A stretch of DNA of 64,000 nucleotides. It comes from Longispora albida DSM 44784 (GTDB taxonomy: Bacteria; Actinomycetota; Actinomycetes; Mycobacteriales; Micromonosporaceae). Position 1 is the first letter of the stretch. The number at the start of each line of letters is the position of its first letter. Shown piece by piece: positions 53,259 to 63,891 of this stretch. The stretch lies in NCBI RefSeq assembly GCF_000379825.1, contig NZ_KB903833.1, forward strand, positions 499,972 to 563,971, given 5' to 3'. Made by a program: the position numbers and the translations under genes. Below the pieces are notes generated by a model. That model searched no databases. It was not told the origin of the DNA and saw nothing but the letters and a program-made list of their open reading frames with translations.

Positions 53259-54053
53259 TTACAGCGTGAGCCTGCGGTTGGCGAGGCTTGGAAGCTCGGC
53301 GCGCACCTGGTCCAGGCGGGCCCGGTCGATGTCGGCCACCGTCACGCCCACGACGTCCGGGGCCTGGGCCACCACCGTGCCCCACGGGTCGATGATCATG
53401 CTGCGGCCGAAGCAGGTCCGGCCCGGGTCGTGGTCGCCGATCTGGCCGGCCGCGATCACGTAGGACTGGGACTCGATCGCCCGGGCGCGCAGCAGCACCT
53501 CCCAGTGGTCGCGCCCGGTGTGCAGCATGAAGGCCGCCGGCACGACGATGACGTTCGCGCCCTGGTCGGTCAGCCGCCGGTACAGCTCGGGGAACCGCAG
53601 GTCGTAGCAGATCGACAGGCCGAGCGTCGCGCCCTCAACCTTGGCCGTGACGACCTCGGTGCCCGGGGCGACGGACTTCGACTCGTGATAGGACACCCGG
53701 CCGGGAAGCTCCACATCGTAGAGATGGATCTTCCGGTACGCGGCGGCCAGGTTGCCCGAGCGGTCGAACAGCAGCGACGTGTTGTACGTGTGCTCGGCGT
53801 CCGGCCCGGTCTCGTGGAAGCTGCCGGCGTGCACCCACATGCCGAGCTCGCGGGCCGCGTCGGCGAAGAACTGGCCGAACGACCCGTCGACCGGCTCCGG
53901 CTTCGGCGGGTTGTGCCCGAGATGGTCGACGTACTCGGGCAGCACGGCGAGGTCGGCACCCCGGTCCGCGGCGTTCTCCAGGAGCCGCCGGGCGACCGTC
54001 AGGTTTGCTTCCCGATCGTCACGGGAGTTGAGCTGGCACACTGCGATCCGCAT
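53259..54053 (-). CDS. Carbon-nitrogen hydrolase, Nit-like amidase
   Basis: The 264-aa nitrilase-superfamily protein has the triad E40 (LPEY), K108 (YRKIHLYD) and C149 ([13 protein letters not shown]). [12 protein letters not shown] is typical of Nit1/Nit2-type amidases that hydrolyse deaminated glutathione; since actinomycetes use mycothiol, the real substrate may be another omega-amide. It is 49 bases downstream of the methyltransferase gene on the same strand. Confidence 0.88.
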   Translation of the reverse strand: MRIAVCQLNSRDDREANLTVARRLLENAADRGADLAVLPEYVDHLGHNPPKPEPVDGSFGQFFADAARELGMWVHAGSFHETGPDAEHTYNTSLLFDRSGNLAAAYRKIHLYDVELPGRVSYHESKSVAPGTEVVTAKVEGATLGLSICYDLRFPELYRRLTDQGANVIVVPAAFMLHTGRDHWEVLLRARAIESQSYVIAAGQIGDHDPGRTCFGRSMIIDPWGTVVAQAPDVVGVTVADIDRARLDQVRAELPSLANRRLTL

Positions 54054-54102
54054 ACCGCCGATCCTATGCCGCCGCGAGCCGGTGGGCCGAGACTCCGAAC
54101 GC

Positions 54103-54930
54103 TCACATTCGGGCCACGACCACCGTCGCGTCCCGCTCCTCGCAGTGCAGGACCTCGGTGGTCATGCCCTGGCTGGCGAAGACCTCAGCCGTACCCGGTG
54201 CCTGCCCCTGACTTGTCTCGATCAGCACGTGTCCCCCGCTGGCCAGCCACGCGCGTGCTCCGGCCGCGACCCGGCGCTGGACGGCGTACCCGTCGGCACC
54301 GCCGTCGAGCGCCTCCCTGGCCTCGTGCAGGCGGGCCTCCGGCGGGAGCAGGCTGATCGCTTCCGTCGGCACGTACGGGGCGTTGACGACGAGGATGTCC
54401 ACGCGGCCGTGGAGTGTGGACGGGAGGGGCTCGTACAGGTCACCGCAGTAGACCCGTCCACCGCGGACGTTACGGGCCGCGCAGGCCACGGCGGCCGGGT
54501 CGATGTCGGCGGCGTGGACGTCGAGCCCCGGGACGGCTTCGGCGAGCGCCGCGCTCAGCGCCCCGGTACCGCAGCACAGGTCGAGAACCACCGCACCGGG
54601 CCTGGCCAGCGCGACCGCGCACCCCGCCAGGAACTCCGTCCGCCAGCGCGGCACGAACACGCCCGGGTCGACCTCGATCCGCAGCCCGCAGAACTCGGCC
54701 CAGCCGAGCACGTGCTCCAGTGGCTGCCCGGCGACCCGGCGGGCCACGAGCCGTTCGAGCTCGTCAGGTACGGGAGCGGCGGCGATCAGCAGGGCGGCCT
54801 CGTCCTCGGCGAACACACAGCCGGCGGCGCGCAGCCGGGCGACGACACCGGCCTCGGCGAGCGGAGAAAACGACGCGGCCTCAGGGAAGGAGGAACGAAC
54901 CGCGGAAGGAAGAACGGGAGTAACAAGCAT
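54103..54930 (-). CDS. PrmC/HemK-related N5-glutamine methyltransferase-like protein
   Basis: The 275-aa protein has an N-terminal helical PrmC-type domain ([20 protein letters not shown]), the SAM loop [12 protein letters not shown] and the catalytic motif NAPY in place of NPPY. The variant second residue and the context put it in the PrmC-related group (TIGR03704) rather than true PrmC, which modifies release factors. ATG 54930 follows GGAGG at 7 bases and is preferred over the upstream in-frame ATG. A structured leader precedes it. Confidence 0.8.
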   Translation of the reverse strand: MLVTPVLPSAVRSSFPEAASFSPLAEAGVVARLRAAGCVFAEDEAALLIAAAPVPDELERLVARRVAGQPLEHVLGWAEFCGLRIEVDPGVFVPRWRTEFLAGCAVALARPGAVVLDLCCGTGALSAALAEAVPGLDVHAADIDPAAVACAARNVRGGRVYCGDLYEPLPSTLHGRVDILVVNAPYVPTEAISLLPPEARLHEAREALDGGADGYAVQRRVAAGARAWLASGGHVLIETSQGQAPGTAEVFASQGMTTEVLHCEERDATVVVARM

Positions 54931-54951
54931 GGAGAACCTCCGGAGAACCGA

Positions 54952-55010
54952 GGGTGCTCCCGCGGCCACCTATCCCCGGTGCGCCGCCAGACCGTGAAGG
55001 GAGAGCACCC
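54952..55010 (-). promoter_or_regulatory. Structured leader of the PrmC-like gene
   Basis: GGGTGCTC/GAGCACCC (54952-54959 with 55003-55010) closes an inner hairpin, GCGGC...GCCGC with CACC/GGTG inside, giving a compact two-part fold about 60 nt long, 22 bases before the gene. I cannot match it to a known riboswitch. The rest of the 272-base gap (55011-55202) shows only short hairpins (GGTTCCC with GGGGACC) and no gene. Confidence 0.45.
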
Positions 55011-55202
55011 GGCCAGCTACAGCGGTAATGGGTCTCACCTCCCCGGTCCGGGTCCCCGGCAAACGGGAACCACATGGTGCACGACATGTCCCCCGGATCA
55101 CCGGAGAACTCACGCCAGGCTTTCCGATCTTGCGGAGAACTCATGGCACGCGGACGCTACCCGAACCCGCCCGCGCGCCGCAACTACCGTTCTGCCGCTG
55201 GC

Positions 55203-56498
<1,296 letters not shown>

Positions 56499-56643
56499 CT
56501 GCGTCACGCTCCCTGCGCTCAAGGTCTGCTACTGGCCCGGTCGGCGTCCGCGCCGCCCCGGTCGAGCTCTGCTGCTGGTCTCGCGGCTGGCCGGGGTGTG
56601 TCGCTGAGGGCTCCGGCCCGCCTTCGTTCGACGGTACCTGGTC

Positions 56644-56664
56644 GGGGGCACCAACCGTGCCCCC
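56644..56664 (-). terminator. Hairpin between clpP2 and clpX
   Basis: GGGGGCAC (56644-56651) pairs with GTGCCCCC (56657-56664) around CAACC, 13 bases past the clpP2 stop. It could make clpX partly independent of clpP1P2 or act as a processing site. Confidence 0.55.
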
Positions 56665-56677
56665 AAACCAGCAATAA

Positions 56678-57337
56678 CTAGCTCACAGCCCGGACGGCCG
56701 CGCTCTTCTTGCGCGGGGCCTGGACGGTGTCCACCAGGCCGTACGCCTGAGCCTCGTCCGCCGTCAGGATCTTGTCCCGGTCGATGTCCCGGCGAACCTG
56801 CTCGACCTCCTGGCCGGAGTGCTTGGCGATCAGCTCCTCGAGGAGCGAGCGCATCCGCATGATCTCCTTGGCCTGGATCTCGATGTCCGAACCCTGGCCG
56901 TAGCCACCCTCGGTGGAGGGCTGGTGGATCAGGACCCGCGAGTTCGGCAGGGCCATCCGCTTGCCCGGCGTACCGGCCGCGAGCAGCACCGCTGCGGCCG
57001 ACGCGGCCTGGCCGAGGCACATGGTCGCGATGTCGGGGCGGACGAACTGCATCGTGTCATAGATGGCCGTCATCGCGGTGAACGACCCGCCGGGCGAGTT
57101 GATGTACATCGTGATGTCGCGGTCCGGGTCAGCGGCCTCGAGGACCAGGAGCTGGGCCATCACGTCGTTCGCCGAGGCGTCGTCGATCTGCACGCCGAGG
57201 AAGATGATCCGCTCCTCGAACATCTTGTTGTACGGGTTGGACTCCTTGATCCCGTACGAGGTGCGCTCGACGAACGAGGGCAGGATGTAGCGGTTCTGCA
57301 CGGGGGCGAACCCGGACGGCAGGTGAAGGTCCGACAT
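56678..57337 (-). CDS. clpP2: ATP-dependent Clp protease proteolytic subunit 2
   Basis: This subunit forms mixed ClpP1P2 rings. The 219-aa product has the nucleophile Ser in [10 protein letters not shown], His in LIHQPS and the later Asp. Two in-frame ATGs lie at 57343 and 57337; GAGGGG is 7 bases before 57337 (MSDLHLPSG) and one base before 57343, so the second is preferred. It begins 11 bases past clpP1. Confidence 0.95.
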   Translation of the reverse strand: MSDLHLPSGFAPVQNRYILPSFVERTSYGIKESNPYNKMFEERIIFLGVQIDDASANDVMAQLLVLEAADPDRDITMYINSPGGSFTAMTAIYDTMQFVRPDIATMCLGQAASAAAVLLAAGTPGKRMALPNSRVLIHQPSTEGGYGQGSDIEIQAKEIMRMRSLLEELIAKHSGQEVEQVRRDIDRDKILTADEAQAYGLVDTVQAPRKKSAAVRAVS

Positions 57338-57348
57338 GCTCATACCCC

Positions 57349-57969
57349 TCAGTTGGTCGTGCCAGCGCCGGCCGGCACCTGGGCCGCCCCGGTGATGACC
57401 TTGTCGATGAAGCCGTATTCCTTCGCCTGCTCCGCCGTGAACCAGCGGTCCCGGTCGGAGTCGGCGGCGATCTGCTCGATGGTCTGCCCCGTGTGGTGGG
57501 CGATCCGCTCGTGCATGAGGTGCTTCGTGTACACCATCTGCTCGGCCTGGATCGCGATGTCGGCAGCCGTGCCGCCGATGCCGCCGGAGGCCTGGTGCAT
57601 CATGATCCGGGCGTGCGGCAGCGCGAACCGCTTGCCCCTGGTGCCGGCGCACAGCAGCATCTGGCCCATCGAGGCCGCCATGCCCATCGCCACGGTGGCG
57701 ACGTCGTTCTTGATGAACTGCATGGTGTCGTAGATCGCCATGCCAGAGTAGACAGAGCCGCCGGGCGAGTTGATGTAGAGCCAGATGTCGCGCTCCGCGT
57801 CCTCAGCGGCGAGCAGCAGGAGCTGGGCGCAGATCCGGTTGGCGGACTGGTCCGTCACCTCGCTGCCGAGGAAAACGATCCGCTCCTTGAGCAACCGGTT
57901 GTAGACCGAGTCGTCCAGATTGCCGAGCGCCTCGGCCCCGCGTGCGACCGGGGAATGCAAGTCGGTCAT
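57349..57969 (-). CDS. clpP1: ATP-dependent Clp protease proteolytic subunit 1
   Basis: This subunit is essential with ClpP2 in actinobacteria. The 206-aa product has Ser in [10 protein letters not shown], His in IMMHQAS and the [17 protein letters not shown] loop. It is the first gene of clpP1-clpP2. A dyad resembling ClgR sites lies about 90 bases upstream. Confidence 0.95.
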   Translation of the reverse strand: MTDLHSPVARGAEALGNLDDSVYNRLLKERIVFLGSEVTDQSANRICAQLLLLAAEDAERDIWLYINSPGGSVYSGMAIYDTMQFIKNDVATVAMGMAASMGQMLLCAGTRGKRFALPHARIMMHQASGGIGGTAADIAIQAEQMVYTKHLMHERIAHHTGQTIEQIAADSDRDRWFTAEQAKEYGFIDKVITGAAQVPAGAGTTN

Positions 57970-58056
57970 GGCAGCCCTTCGCCGTTCGAGGGTTTTCTCT
58001 TGTACTAGCCGACCCTAGCCGGTGGCGCGGCCAAACCCGGGCCACGGAGGCTCGTT

Positions 58057-58072
58057 TTCGCTCGGCGCTGAA
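58057..58072. promoter_or_regulatory. Possible ClgR-like operator upstream of clpP1
   Basis: TTCGCTCGGCGCTGAA is an imperfect dyad (TTCGC against GCTGAA) that resembles the TTCGC-N-GCGAA sites of ClgR, the known activator of clpP1P2 in several actinobacteria. The right half-site carries an extra T. It overlaps the region between the tig terminator and the clpP1 promoter zone. Confidence 0.3.
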
Positions 58073-58083
58073 AAGCCGGAAAC

Positions 58084-58123
58084 GACGCGGCGCGCGACCT
58101 GCGAAGAGGCCACGCGCCGCGTC
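58084..58123 (-). terminator. Terminator of tig
   Basis: GACGCGGCGCG (58084-58094) pairs with CGCGCCGCGTC (58113-58123). It lies 22 bases past the tig stop and is followed on the minus strand by GTTTCC, then CTTTTC. It separates tig from clpP1. Confidence 0.75.
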
Positions 58124-58145
58124 TGACGCACACAGAATCCGGTTG

Positions 58146-59489
58146 TTACTCGGCCTCGGACTCGCCGGCCGTGGTACCGCGCAGGTCGTCGACCGTCAGC
58201 ACGGCACCGGTCGAGTCGGTGATCTTGATGCCCTCGACGACCTGGGCCAGGGCCTTGCCCCGCCGCACGTCGCCATAGACGGCACCGGCCACGCCGGCCC
58301 GGACGAGCTGGTCGTAGTACGCCTGCGGGGCCTGGCCGGCCTGCTGGGCGCGGTGCACGATCTCCTGGCCGAACTCGTCGTCGGAGACCTCGACGTTGTT
58401 CGCGTCGGCGAGCGCGTCGAGCAGGAGCTGGATCCGGACGGCCTTGGTGGCCGACTCGGTCAGCTCGGCGTTCAGGCCCTCCTCGGTCTGCTCCTCGGAG
58501 GCGAGGTACTGCTCCAGGTCCGCGCCGACCCGCTCAAGCTGGCTGAGCATCGACTCCTTGCGGTGCTCGACCTCCTCGGCGACGACCGACTCGGGGGTCG
58601 GCACGTCGACGGCCTCGAGCAGCGCGTCGATCGCCTTGTCCCGGGCAGCCATGAGCTGCTCCATCTTCTTCACCCGGGTGAGCCGGGTGCGCAGGTCTGC
58701 CTTCAGCTCGTCGAGAGTGTCGAACTCGCTGGCCAGGCCGGCGAAGTCGTCGTCGAGCTCCGGGAGCTCCTTCTCCTTGACCTGGCCGATGGTGACGGCC
58801 ACGTCGGCGTCACGGCCGGCGAACTCGCCGCCGACCAGCGCGGTGCTGAAGGTGGCCGACTCGCCGGCCGACAGGCCGACAACGGCCTCGTCGAGACCCG
58901 GGAGGAGCTGGCCGCTGCCGACCTCGTGGGAGATGCCGGTGGCCGAGCCGCCCTCGACGTCCTTGCCGTCGACGGTGGCGTGCAGGTCGAGGGTGACGTA
59001 GTCACCGTCCTGGACGGCCCGCTCGACACCCTTGAGGGTGGCGAACCGGTCACGGAGGCTGCCGACCTGCTCGTCGACCTGCTCGTCGGTGACCTGGAGC
59101 TCGTCGATCTCGACGGAGATCGAACCGAGGTCCGGGAGGGTCAGCTCCGGGCGGACGTCCACCTCGGCGGTGAACTTCAGCGGCTCACCGTCGGCGAGCT
59201 CCTCGACGTCGATCTCGGGGCGGCCGATCGTCTTGACCTCGTGCTCACGGACGGCTGCCATGTACTGCTCCGGCAGCGCCTCCTGCACGGCCTCGCTGAG
59301 CACCGCTCCCCGCCCGATCCGCTGGTCGATCACCGCAGCCGGAACCTTGCCCTTGCGGAACCCCGGGATGGAGATCTGCTGGGCCAGCGTCCGGTATGCC
59401 TTCTTCAGGCTCGGCTCGAGCTCAGCGAAGGGCACCTCGATGGACAGCTTCACCCGAGTCGGGCTCAGGGTCTCCACGGTGCTCTGCAC
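58146..59489 (-). CDS. tig: Trigger factor
   Basis: This ribosome-bound chaperone and prolyl isomerase meets nascent chains at L23. The 447-aa protein has the ribosome-binding signature GFRKGKVP, the FKBP-type domain (DGDYVTLDLHATVDGK) and a helical C-terminal domain. The frame opens at a TTG (59504) within the Shine-Dalgarno; GTG 59489 (VQSTVETLSPTRVKL) is 7 bases past GAGGAG and is chosen. It is upstream of clpP1P2X, the usual order. Confidence 0.95.
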   Translation of the reverse strand: MQSTVETLSPTRVKLSIEVPFAELEPSLKKAYRTLAQQISIPGFRKGKVPAAVIDQRIGRGAVLSEAVQEALPEQYMAAVREHEVKTIGRPEIDVEELADGEPLKFTAEVDVRPELTLPDLGSISVEIDELQVTDEQVDEQVGSLRDRFATLKGVERAVQDGDYVTLDLHATVDGKDVEGGSATGISHEVGSGQLLPGLDEAVVGLSAGESATFSTALVGGEFAGRDADVAVTIGQVKEKELPELDDDFAGLASEFDTLDELKADLRTRLTRVKKMEQLMAARDKAIDALLEAVDVPTPESVVAEEVEHRKESMLSQLERVGADLEQYLASEEQTEEGLNAELTESATKAVRIQLLLDALADANNVEVSDDEFGQEIVHRAQQAGQAPQAYYDQLVRAGVAGAVYGDVRRGKALAQVVEGIKITDSTGAVLTVDDLRGTTAGESEAE

Positions 59490-59602
59490 TGGCGTACTCC
59501 TCAATTGATTGCTGTTGAGAGGGCTGACCGTCCGAGTTTAGACAGCAGCCGGGGACCACTCCCCGTCCGGGCACCCCGGACGGGGATAGATCACACGATG
59601 AG

Positions 59603-59676
59603 TCGGGATGACAGGATTTGAACCTGCGACCCCTCGCTCCCAAAGCGAGTGCGCTACCAAGCTGCGCCACATCCCG
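59603..59676 (-). tRNA. tRNA-Pro (anticodon TGG)
   Basis: The minus strand reads CGGGATG...CATCCCG as acceptor stem with A73. The anticodon loop is CTTTGGGAG with anticodon TGG, and GGTTCAAATCC is the T-arm. CCA is not encoded. It lies upstream of tig on the same strand. Confidence 0.95.
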
Positions 59677-59761
59677 GCCGACCGGGGACGGAGCGCGGAG
59701 CACCAACCCGGTCGAACTTCCGGGAGTCTACCCGCTAAGCTTGGGGCGCGCTGCGGCGCAT

Positions 59762-59832
59762 GCGGGCGTAGCTCAATGGTAGAGCCTCAGTCTTCCAAAC
59801 TGATTACGCGAGTTCGATTCTCGTCGCCCGCT
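59762..59832 (+). tRNA. tRNA-Gly (anticodon TCC)
   Basis: GCGGGCG...CGCCCGC forms the acceptor stem with T73; the anticodon loop TCTTCCAAA gives TCC and GAGTTCGATTCTC the T-arm. CCA is not encoded. The gene is 71 nt and divergent from tRNA-Pro. Confidence 0.95.
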
Positions 59833-59839
59833 CACACAG

Positions 59840-59884
59840 CTCAGGCCCAGGTCAGGGAACATCTCCCCCGTACCTGGGCCTGAG
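59840..59884. terminator. Terminator hairpin after tRNA-Gly
   Basis: CTCAGGCCCAGGT (59840-59852) and its exact complement (59872-59884) form a 13-bp stem with a 19-nt loop. It can end both tRNA-Gly and the convergent DUF4291 gene. Confidence 0.65.
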
Positions 59885-59904
59885 TCGTCTGGTCACTGAT
59901 CCGA

Positions 59905-60477
59905 TCATCGGGATGTGCGCGGGCAGAGCCGGTCCTCCAGCGCCCTGGGCAGCGGGTAGACCCGTTCCGGGGGCAGCAGCCGCTGGGCCTCGGCGGCCCG
60001 GCCGCCCTGCGTCAGCGTCGCGGCCTTGCGGACCTGCGGCGTCAGGTCGGTGAGCCCGACGATCCACTCGTCGGTGAACGTGCGGATCAGCTGCCGGCTC
60101 ACGCCGACCTGGATGCTGTAGTGGTTCAGGGCCGCGCCGCGCGCCGAACGCTCCGGGTCCCACTGCACGTGCACGGCCGCCTTGGCCACGAGCGCCGGGT
60201 CCGAGGTGGTCAGCACGGCCCGGGACAGGGCCTCCTCCCAGCCCTCGCGGGTGATGCGTACAGCGAGCACGCGTTCCTGTCCGGGCTTGCGGGCCCAGTT
60301 GCTGCGGTGCATCAGCCACAGGAACGAGGGCTTGATCCAGGTCATCCGGTGGAACGAGAACGGCTCGACGAACCGGCCAGCCCGCAGGGCCGCTTCGGCG
60401 ATGGCCGGCGGGTACGCCTGGTAGACCACGATCGTGCGGGCGTCGTGGTCGGCACGGATCTGATACTGGGGCGCCAT
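59905..60477 (-). CDS. DUF4291 family protein
   Basis: The 190-aa protein matches DUF4291: start [22 protein letters not shown], then [17 protein letters not shown] and VQWDPERS. Function is unknown. The frame is open upstream through dissimilar sequence; ATG 60477 is the family start. No coupling to neighbours: a 253-base spacer (60478-60730) without recognisable elements lies upstream. Confidence 0.88.
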   Translation of the reverse strand: MAPQYQIRADHDARTIVVYQAYPPAIAEAALRAGRFVEPFSFHRMTWIKPSFLWLMHRSNWARKPGQERVLAVRITREGWEEALSRAVLTTSDPALVAKAAVHVQWDPERSARGAALNHYSIQVGVSRQLIRTFTDEWIVGLTDLTPQVRKAATLTQGGRAAEAQRLLPPERVYPLPRALEDRLCPRTSR

Positions 60478-60730
60478 CCGCCGCACCCTGCCAGCCGTGC
60501 CGGAGCGCGGCGAGCCAATTTGCGCGCGCCCGGTTCCCGGGGTGCAAGGCGCCAAGATCAAGATCGTTTTCCTGTACCTGCTGCGCGGCTGGCGGCGTGC
60601 CCGGCTGTTGCTCGGATGGCGGGCGGCTCTGGCTGGATCGCAGCGGTCACCCCAGGGGCGCCGGAGCACCCGGGCTGCGTGAGGCTGGCCGTTGGCTGGT
60701 GCGCTGCTGGCCGGGGAGGGTGGTGCGCCG

Positions 60731-61435
60731 CTAGCCCGGGAGGGCGGTGAGCGTAGCGAACAGAGCCCGGCGGGACTCTTCCGGCAGGACGGAGTAGGAC
60801 GGGGCGTCGAGGCGGTTCGTCTCGGCCTCGACGGACTCGCGTTCGGGGCCGGGTTCCAGGGCGCGGATGGACTGGGCGGTGTGGCCGGCCGCTGCCCAGG
60901 CCTGGGCGTGCAGGTCGGCGCGCCGGTACCTGAACGCGCCCATGCGGGTGGTGACCTGCGTCGCGAGGGTGGCGTCCGGCGGCAGGTACGGGCGGCGGGC
61001 CGCTTCGAAGGCTGGCCCGCCGGGCACAGTCAGCAGGGTCGCGAGGGTGTCGTTCAGGGCTGGCAGGAGGGCGGCGGAGGCGGCCCAGAGCTCTGCGGCC
61101 CCGGTACCGAGGGCCGCCTGGAAGCCGAGCGCGAAGTCCCGGCCGAGATCGGTGAGGTGGATGGCGTTTCCGTCCACTGTGAACACACCCATGTGGACGT
61201 GGTCGGCGAGGGCCTGCTCCCGCGCCTCGGGTTCCCAGTACCTGGTCAGGGCTTCCAGGGCCGGGAGGGTGACCGGGCCGGCCAGGAAGACGTGGTACAC
61301 GTCGATCAGCAGGCCGGGGCGGATGCCGCCGTACCTGGCGAGGACCGCCCGGCCCTGCGTGCGCGTACCGGCCCGGAAGGCCTGGTAGACCCGGTCGAGT
61401 TCCGTTCGGAGATCAGCGGCGAAGGATGCTGTCAT
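60731..61435 (-). CDS. Unrecognised protein coupled to the tyrosine phosphatase
   Basis: I do not recognise this 234-aa protein. It is helix-rich and soluble, with a conserved-looking start ([29 protein letters not shown]) and no cysteine cluster, signal or membrane segment. Its ATG overlaps the phosphatase stop (ATGA), so it is probably made with it. Confidence 0.65.
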   Translation of the reverse strand: MTASFAADLRTELDRVYQAFRAGTRTQGRAVLARYGGIRPGLLIDVYHVFLAGPVTLPALEALTRYWEPEAREQALADHVHMGVFTVDGNAIHLTDLGRDFALGFQAALGTGAAELWAASAALLPALNDTLATLLTVPGGPAFEAARRPYLPPDATLATQVTTRMGAFRYRRADLHAQAWAAAGHTAQSIRALEPGPERESVEAETNRLDAPSYSVLPEESRRALFATLTALPG

Positions 61436-62133
61436 CCGGCAACCATATGCGCGCGGAGCGAACGGATGGTGCCCTCCGGTACACCGATGGAGGCGGCGAA
61501 CCGGGCGACACTGCCGTGCCGGGCGCGCAGGTCTGCGAGGAAGGCGAGGATCGCCTCTGGCGGGCAGGCCGAGAAGGGCGGCGGGGCACCCTGGAAGCCG
61601 TACGCCTGGTGGAGGTGGGCCGTGACCAGGTGCGAGGTCTCCGCGGTGCGCGCGTAGTCGGCGGCGATCGCCTCGTCGCCGATGCCCACGAGGGAAAGGA
61701 TCAGGGCAGCCATCACGCCCGTACGGTCCTTGCCACCCGCGCAGTGCAGGACGGCCGGCGCGTGGTCGGCCTCGGCGAGGAGCCGCAGCGCCGTGGCGAT
61801 CTCACCGGCGCCGTCCTCGGTGATCTCCAGGTACCGGTCGGCGAGGTAGCGGGCGACGCCGACCGAGTCGTCGTACGTGGCCGTGTCCCACATCCGCCGC
61901 ATGATGCTCAGGTTGTGGTAGTCCTGCCCGGCGGCGGCCCTGACCCGGCCGTGTGTGCTCACCTCCTCCGGCAGGCGGAGGTCGACCACTGTGCGCACGC
62001 GTAAGGAACGGAACTTGTTCCAGTCCGTGTCGTCGAAGCGGGCCAAGGAATCGGAGCGGTACACCCGGCCCGGCTTGAGCCGGTGACTGTCCGCTGTGGA
62101 TAGATCCCGGAAGTTGTACACATTGGTGAACAC
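61432..62133 (-). CDS. Tyrosine phosphatase-like protein (Y_phosphatase3 type)
   Basis: The 233-aa protein has the P-loop HCAGGKDRTGV with catalytic Cys and Arg, and the N-terminal NFRDL and VYRSDSL motifs of the low-specificity tyrosine/lipid phosphatases. GTG 62133 (reading VFTNVYNFRDL) is the likely start, perhaps leaderless behind TACGCT; GTG 62196 is an alternative that adds 21 residues. It is coupled to the next gene and follows the kinase gene by 102 bases. Confidence 0.85.
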   Translation of the reverse strand: MFTNVYNFRDLSTADSHRLKPGRVYRSDSLARFDDTDWNKFRSLRVRTVVDLRLPEEVSTHGRVRAAAGQDYHNLSIMRRMWDTATYDDSVGVARYLADRYLEITEDGAGEIATALRLLAEADHAPAVLHCAGGKDRTGVMAALILSLVGIGDEAIAADYARTAETSHLVTAHLHQAYGFQGAPPPFSACPPEAILAFLADLRARHGSVARFAASIGVPEGTIRSLRAHMVAG

Positions 62134-62235
62134 CGACCGAGCGTAAGCATGACGGTGCGCGCCCAGCCACAGCCGAGCGCGCACATTTGTCAGCACTAAT
62201 TCCCGGTACCGTCAGTCACCGTGATGTGACAGAAC

Positions 62236-63891
62236 TCAGCCGAACAGGTTACTGAGCCAGCCGGTCTTGCCCAGGTACTCCAGGCCGGCGAAGACCAGGA
62301 AGACGCCGGACGCGACGTGGGACAGCCGGGCGCTGCGCCTGGTCCTGCCCAGCCAGCGGACGAGGACCAGCAGGCCGAGCAGGCGGCACAGAGCGAACAT
62401 CCCGGCCGCGATGACCAGGACGAAGAGAAACGCACCGAACCGGGCCGCGAGTCCCGGCGAGCCCCCGACGAAGGCCCAGATCCCCCAGCAGACGAAGGCG
62501 AAGGACGCCCCGGCGGCGCTCAGCTCCCAGCCCCTGGCGAGCAGCCGGGCCCGTTCGGCCGGCGGGAGCTTCGGCTCACTGTGAACGACCCGCTCGTGCG
62601 GGAGCTGGAGGTCGGGCGCGGTGTCCGGCTCCGGCTGGCGGGGGACGCTGGCCCGGCCGGGGCTGTTCGGGCTGTTCGGCTCGCGGGCAGGCTGCGGGGG
62701 CGCGACGCGGGTCGGGTCGTAGGGCGGGGGCGCCGGGGGGTACTGGTGGGCCGGCGGCGAGTACATCCGGGTCTGCGGCATCTGCGCGGCCGGCGGGACG
62801 GCGTAGGCGGGTGCCGCGGTCGGCACGGCTGGCTTGGCGAGGACCTCGCGCAGCTTGACCAGCTCGCGCTCCAGCTTCTCGATCCGGTCGAAGGCACCGG
62901 ACTCCGTGCCGGCGACGGCTGGCCGCTTGGCCGGCACCGACGCCCGCCCGACCGTTCTGGACGTCTCGGCCCACTCGACACCCAGGTCCGGAGTGCCGCC
63001 AGCCCGGACGAGCTCTGCCAGGTCGGCGACCCAGCCGGGCAGGTCGAGGGTCTTCGGCCGGTCCACCGGGTTGTCGGCGAGGGGCGCGAGCAGGTGATGG
63101 CGGAGCTTGGGGTAGCCGTCGAGCATCGGGTGCACGCGCAGGCCGGTGTGCTCCGAGCGCGGGAAGGCCCCGGTGACCAGGAAGTACGCCACGGCGCCGA
63201 AGCCGTGCACGTCATAGGCCGGGCCGACCTTGCCGCTCAGCGCCTCCGGCCCGCCGGCCTCGCTGGTGTATGCGATCTGGGTGATGTGGTCGGCGCGGTG
63301 GTACCGGGCGCCGGTGAAGTCGATCAGGCGGATCTCGCCGCTCGGCAGCACCATCACGTTGGACGGCTTGATGTCCATGTGCAGGACGGGGCAGGCGGCC
63401 GGGTCGGCCGGGTTGTGCAGGTCCCGGAGGATGCGGGCCAGGAAGGCCAGCGCGCCTGCCGCGTTGAGCCGCCGTCCGTCACCCTGGGGGCGCAACTGCA
63501 CGTACTCGCGGAGGTTCAGCCCCGGCAGGTAGTCGTACACCTGGATCGGCACGGCGTCACCGGGCGGCGGGAGCTGGCCGGGCGGGTGCGGCGGCGGGCC
63601 CCAGAAACCGTCGGCCCGGCGGCAGATGCCGGGCACGCCACGGTTGTTCAGGTCCATCAGGGCCGCGTCGCCCTTGTCCCAGGAACGCAGCTCGTCGGCG
63701 ATCGGGCGCTGCGGATCGACCCGGAAGACCTTGACGGTCATCGGCGCGGAGCTGACCCCGCTGCACACCCGGACGGCCCGGTAGACCTCCGCCTGCCCGC
63801 CGGAGCCCAGGTGCTGCACGAGCCGGTACCGCTGATGGGTTTCGGGAAGCGGCCCTGCCGGGCCGCAGACCAGATCGAGAAGGGCGGTCAC
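62236..63891 (-). CDS. Atypical Ser/Thr protein kinase with three C-terminal membrane helices
   Basis: The 551-aa protein has a kinase domain (about 20-290): glycine loop LGSGGQAEVY, lysine K54 in TVKVF, the catalytic loop as HMDIKPSN (171-178) in place of HRD, and DFT (191-193) in place of DFG. A long Pro-rich region (about 340-440) and three hydrophobic helices (about 465-535) follow, so the kinase faces the cytoplasm. Lys and both Asp are kept, so activity is possible. GTG 63891 overlaps the stop of the upstream partial gene (GTGA). Confidence 0.85.
   Translation of the reverse strand: MTALLDLVCGPAGPLPETHQRYRLVQHLGSGGQAEVYRAVRVCSGVSSAPMTVKVFRVDPQRPIADELRSWDKGDAALMDLNNRGVPGICRRADGFWGPPPHPPGQLPPPGDAVPIQVYDYLPGLNLREYVQLRPQGDGRRLNAAGALAFLARILRDLHNPADPAACPVLHMDIKPSNVMVLPSGEIRLIDFTGARYHRADHITQIAYTSEAGGPEALSGKVGPAYDVHGFGAVAYFLVTGAFPRSEHTGLRVHPMLDGYPKLRHHLLAPLADNPVDRPKTLDLPGWVADLAELVRAGGTPDLGVEWAETSRTVGRASVPAKRPAVAGTESGAFDRIEKLERELVKLREVLAKPAVPTAAPAYAVPPAAQMPQTRMYSPPAHQYPPAPPPYDPTRVAPPQPAREPNSPNSPGRASVPRQPEPDTAPDLQLPHERVVHSEPKLPPAERARLLARGWELSAAGASFAFVCWGIWAFVGGSPGLAARFGAFLFVLVIAAGMFALCRLLGLLVLVRWLGRTRRSARLSHVASGVFLVFAGLEYLGKTGWLSNLFG

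Noticed and set aside
54931-55202. A gene in the gap between the methyltransferase and clpX
   Set aside because: Short frames exist on both strands, but none has a ribosome-binding site or a recognisable product.
59603-59832. tRNA pair as an attachment site for a genomic island
   Set aside because: No direct repeat of either tRNA 3' end and no integrase were seen downstream to 64000.
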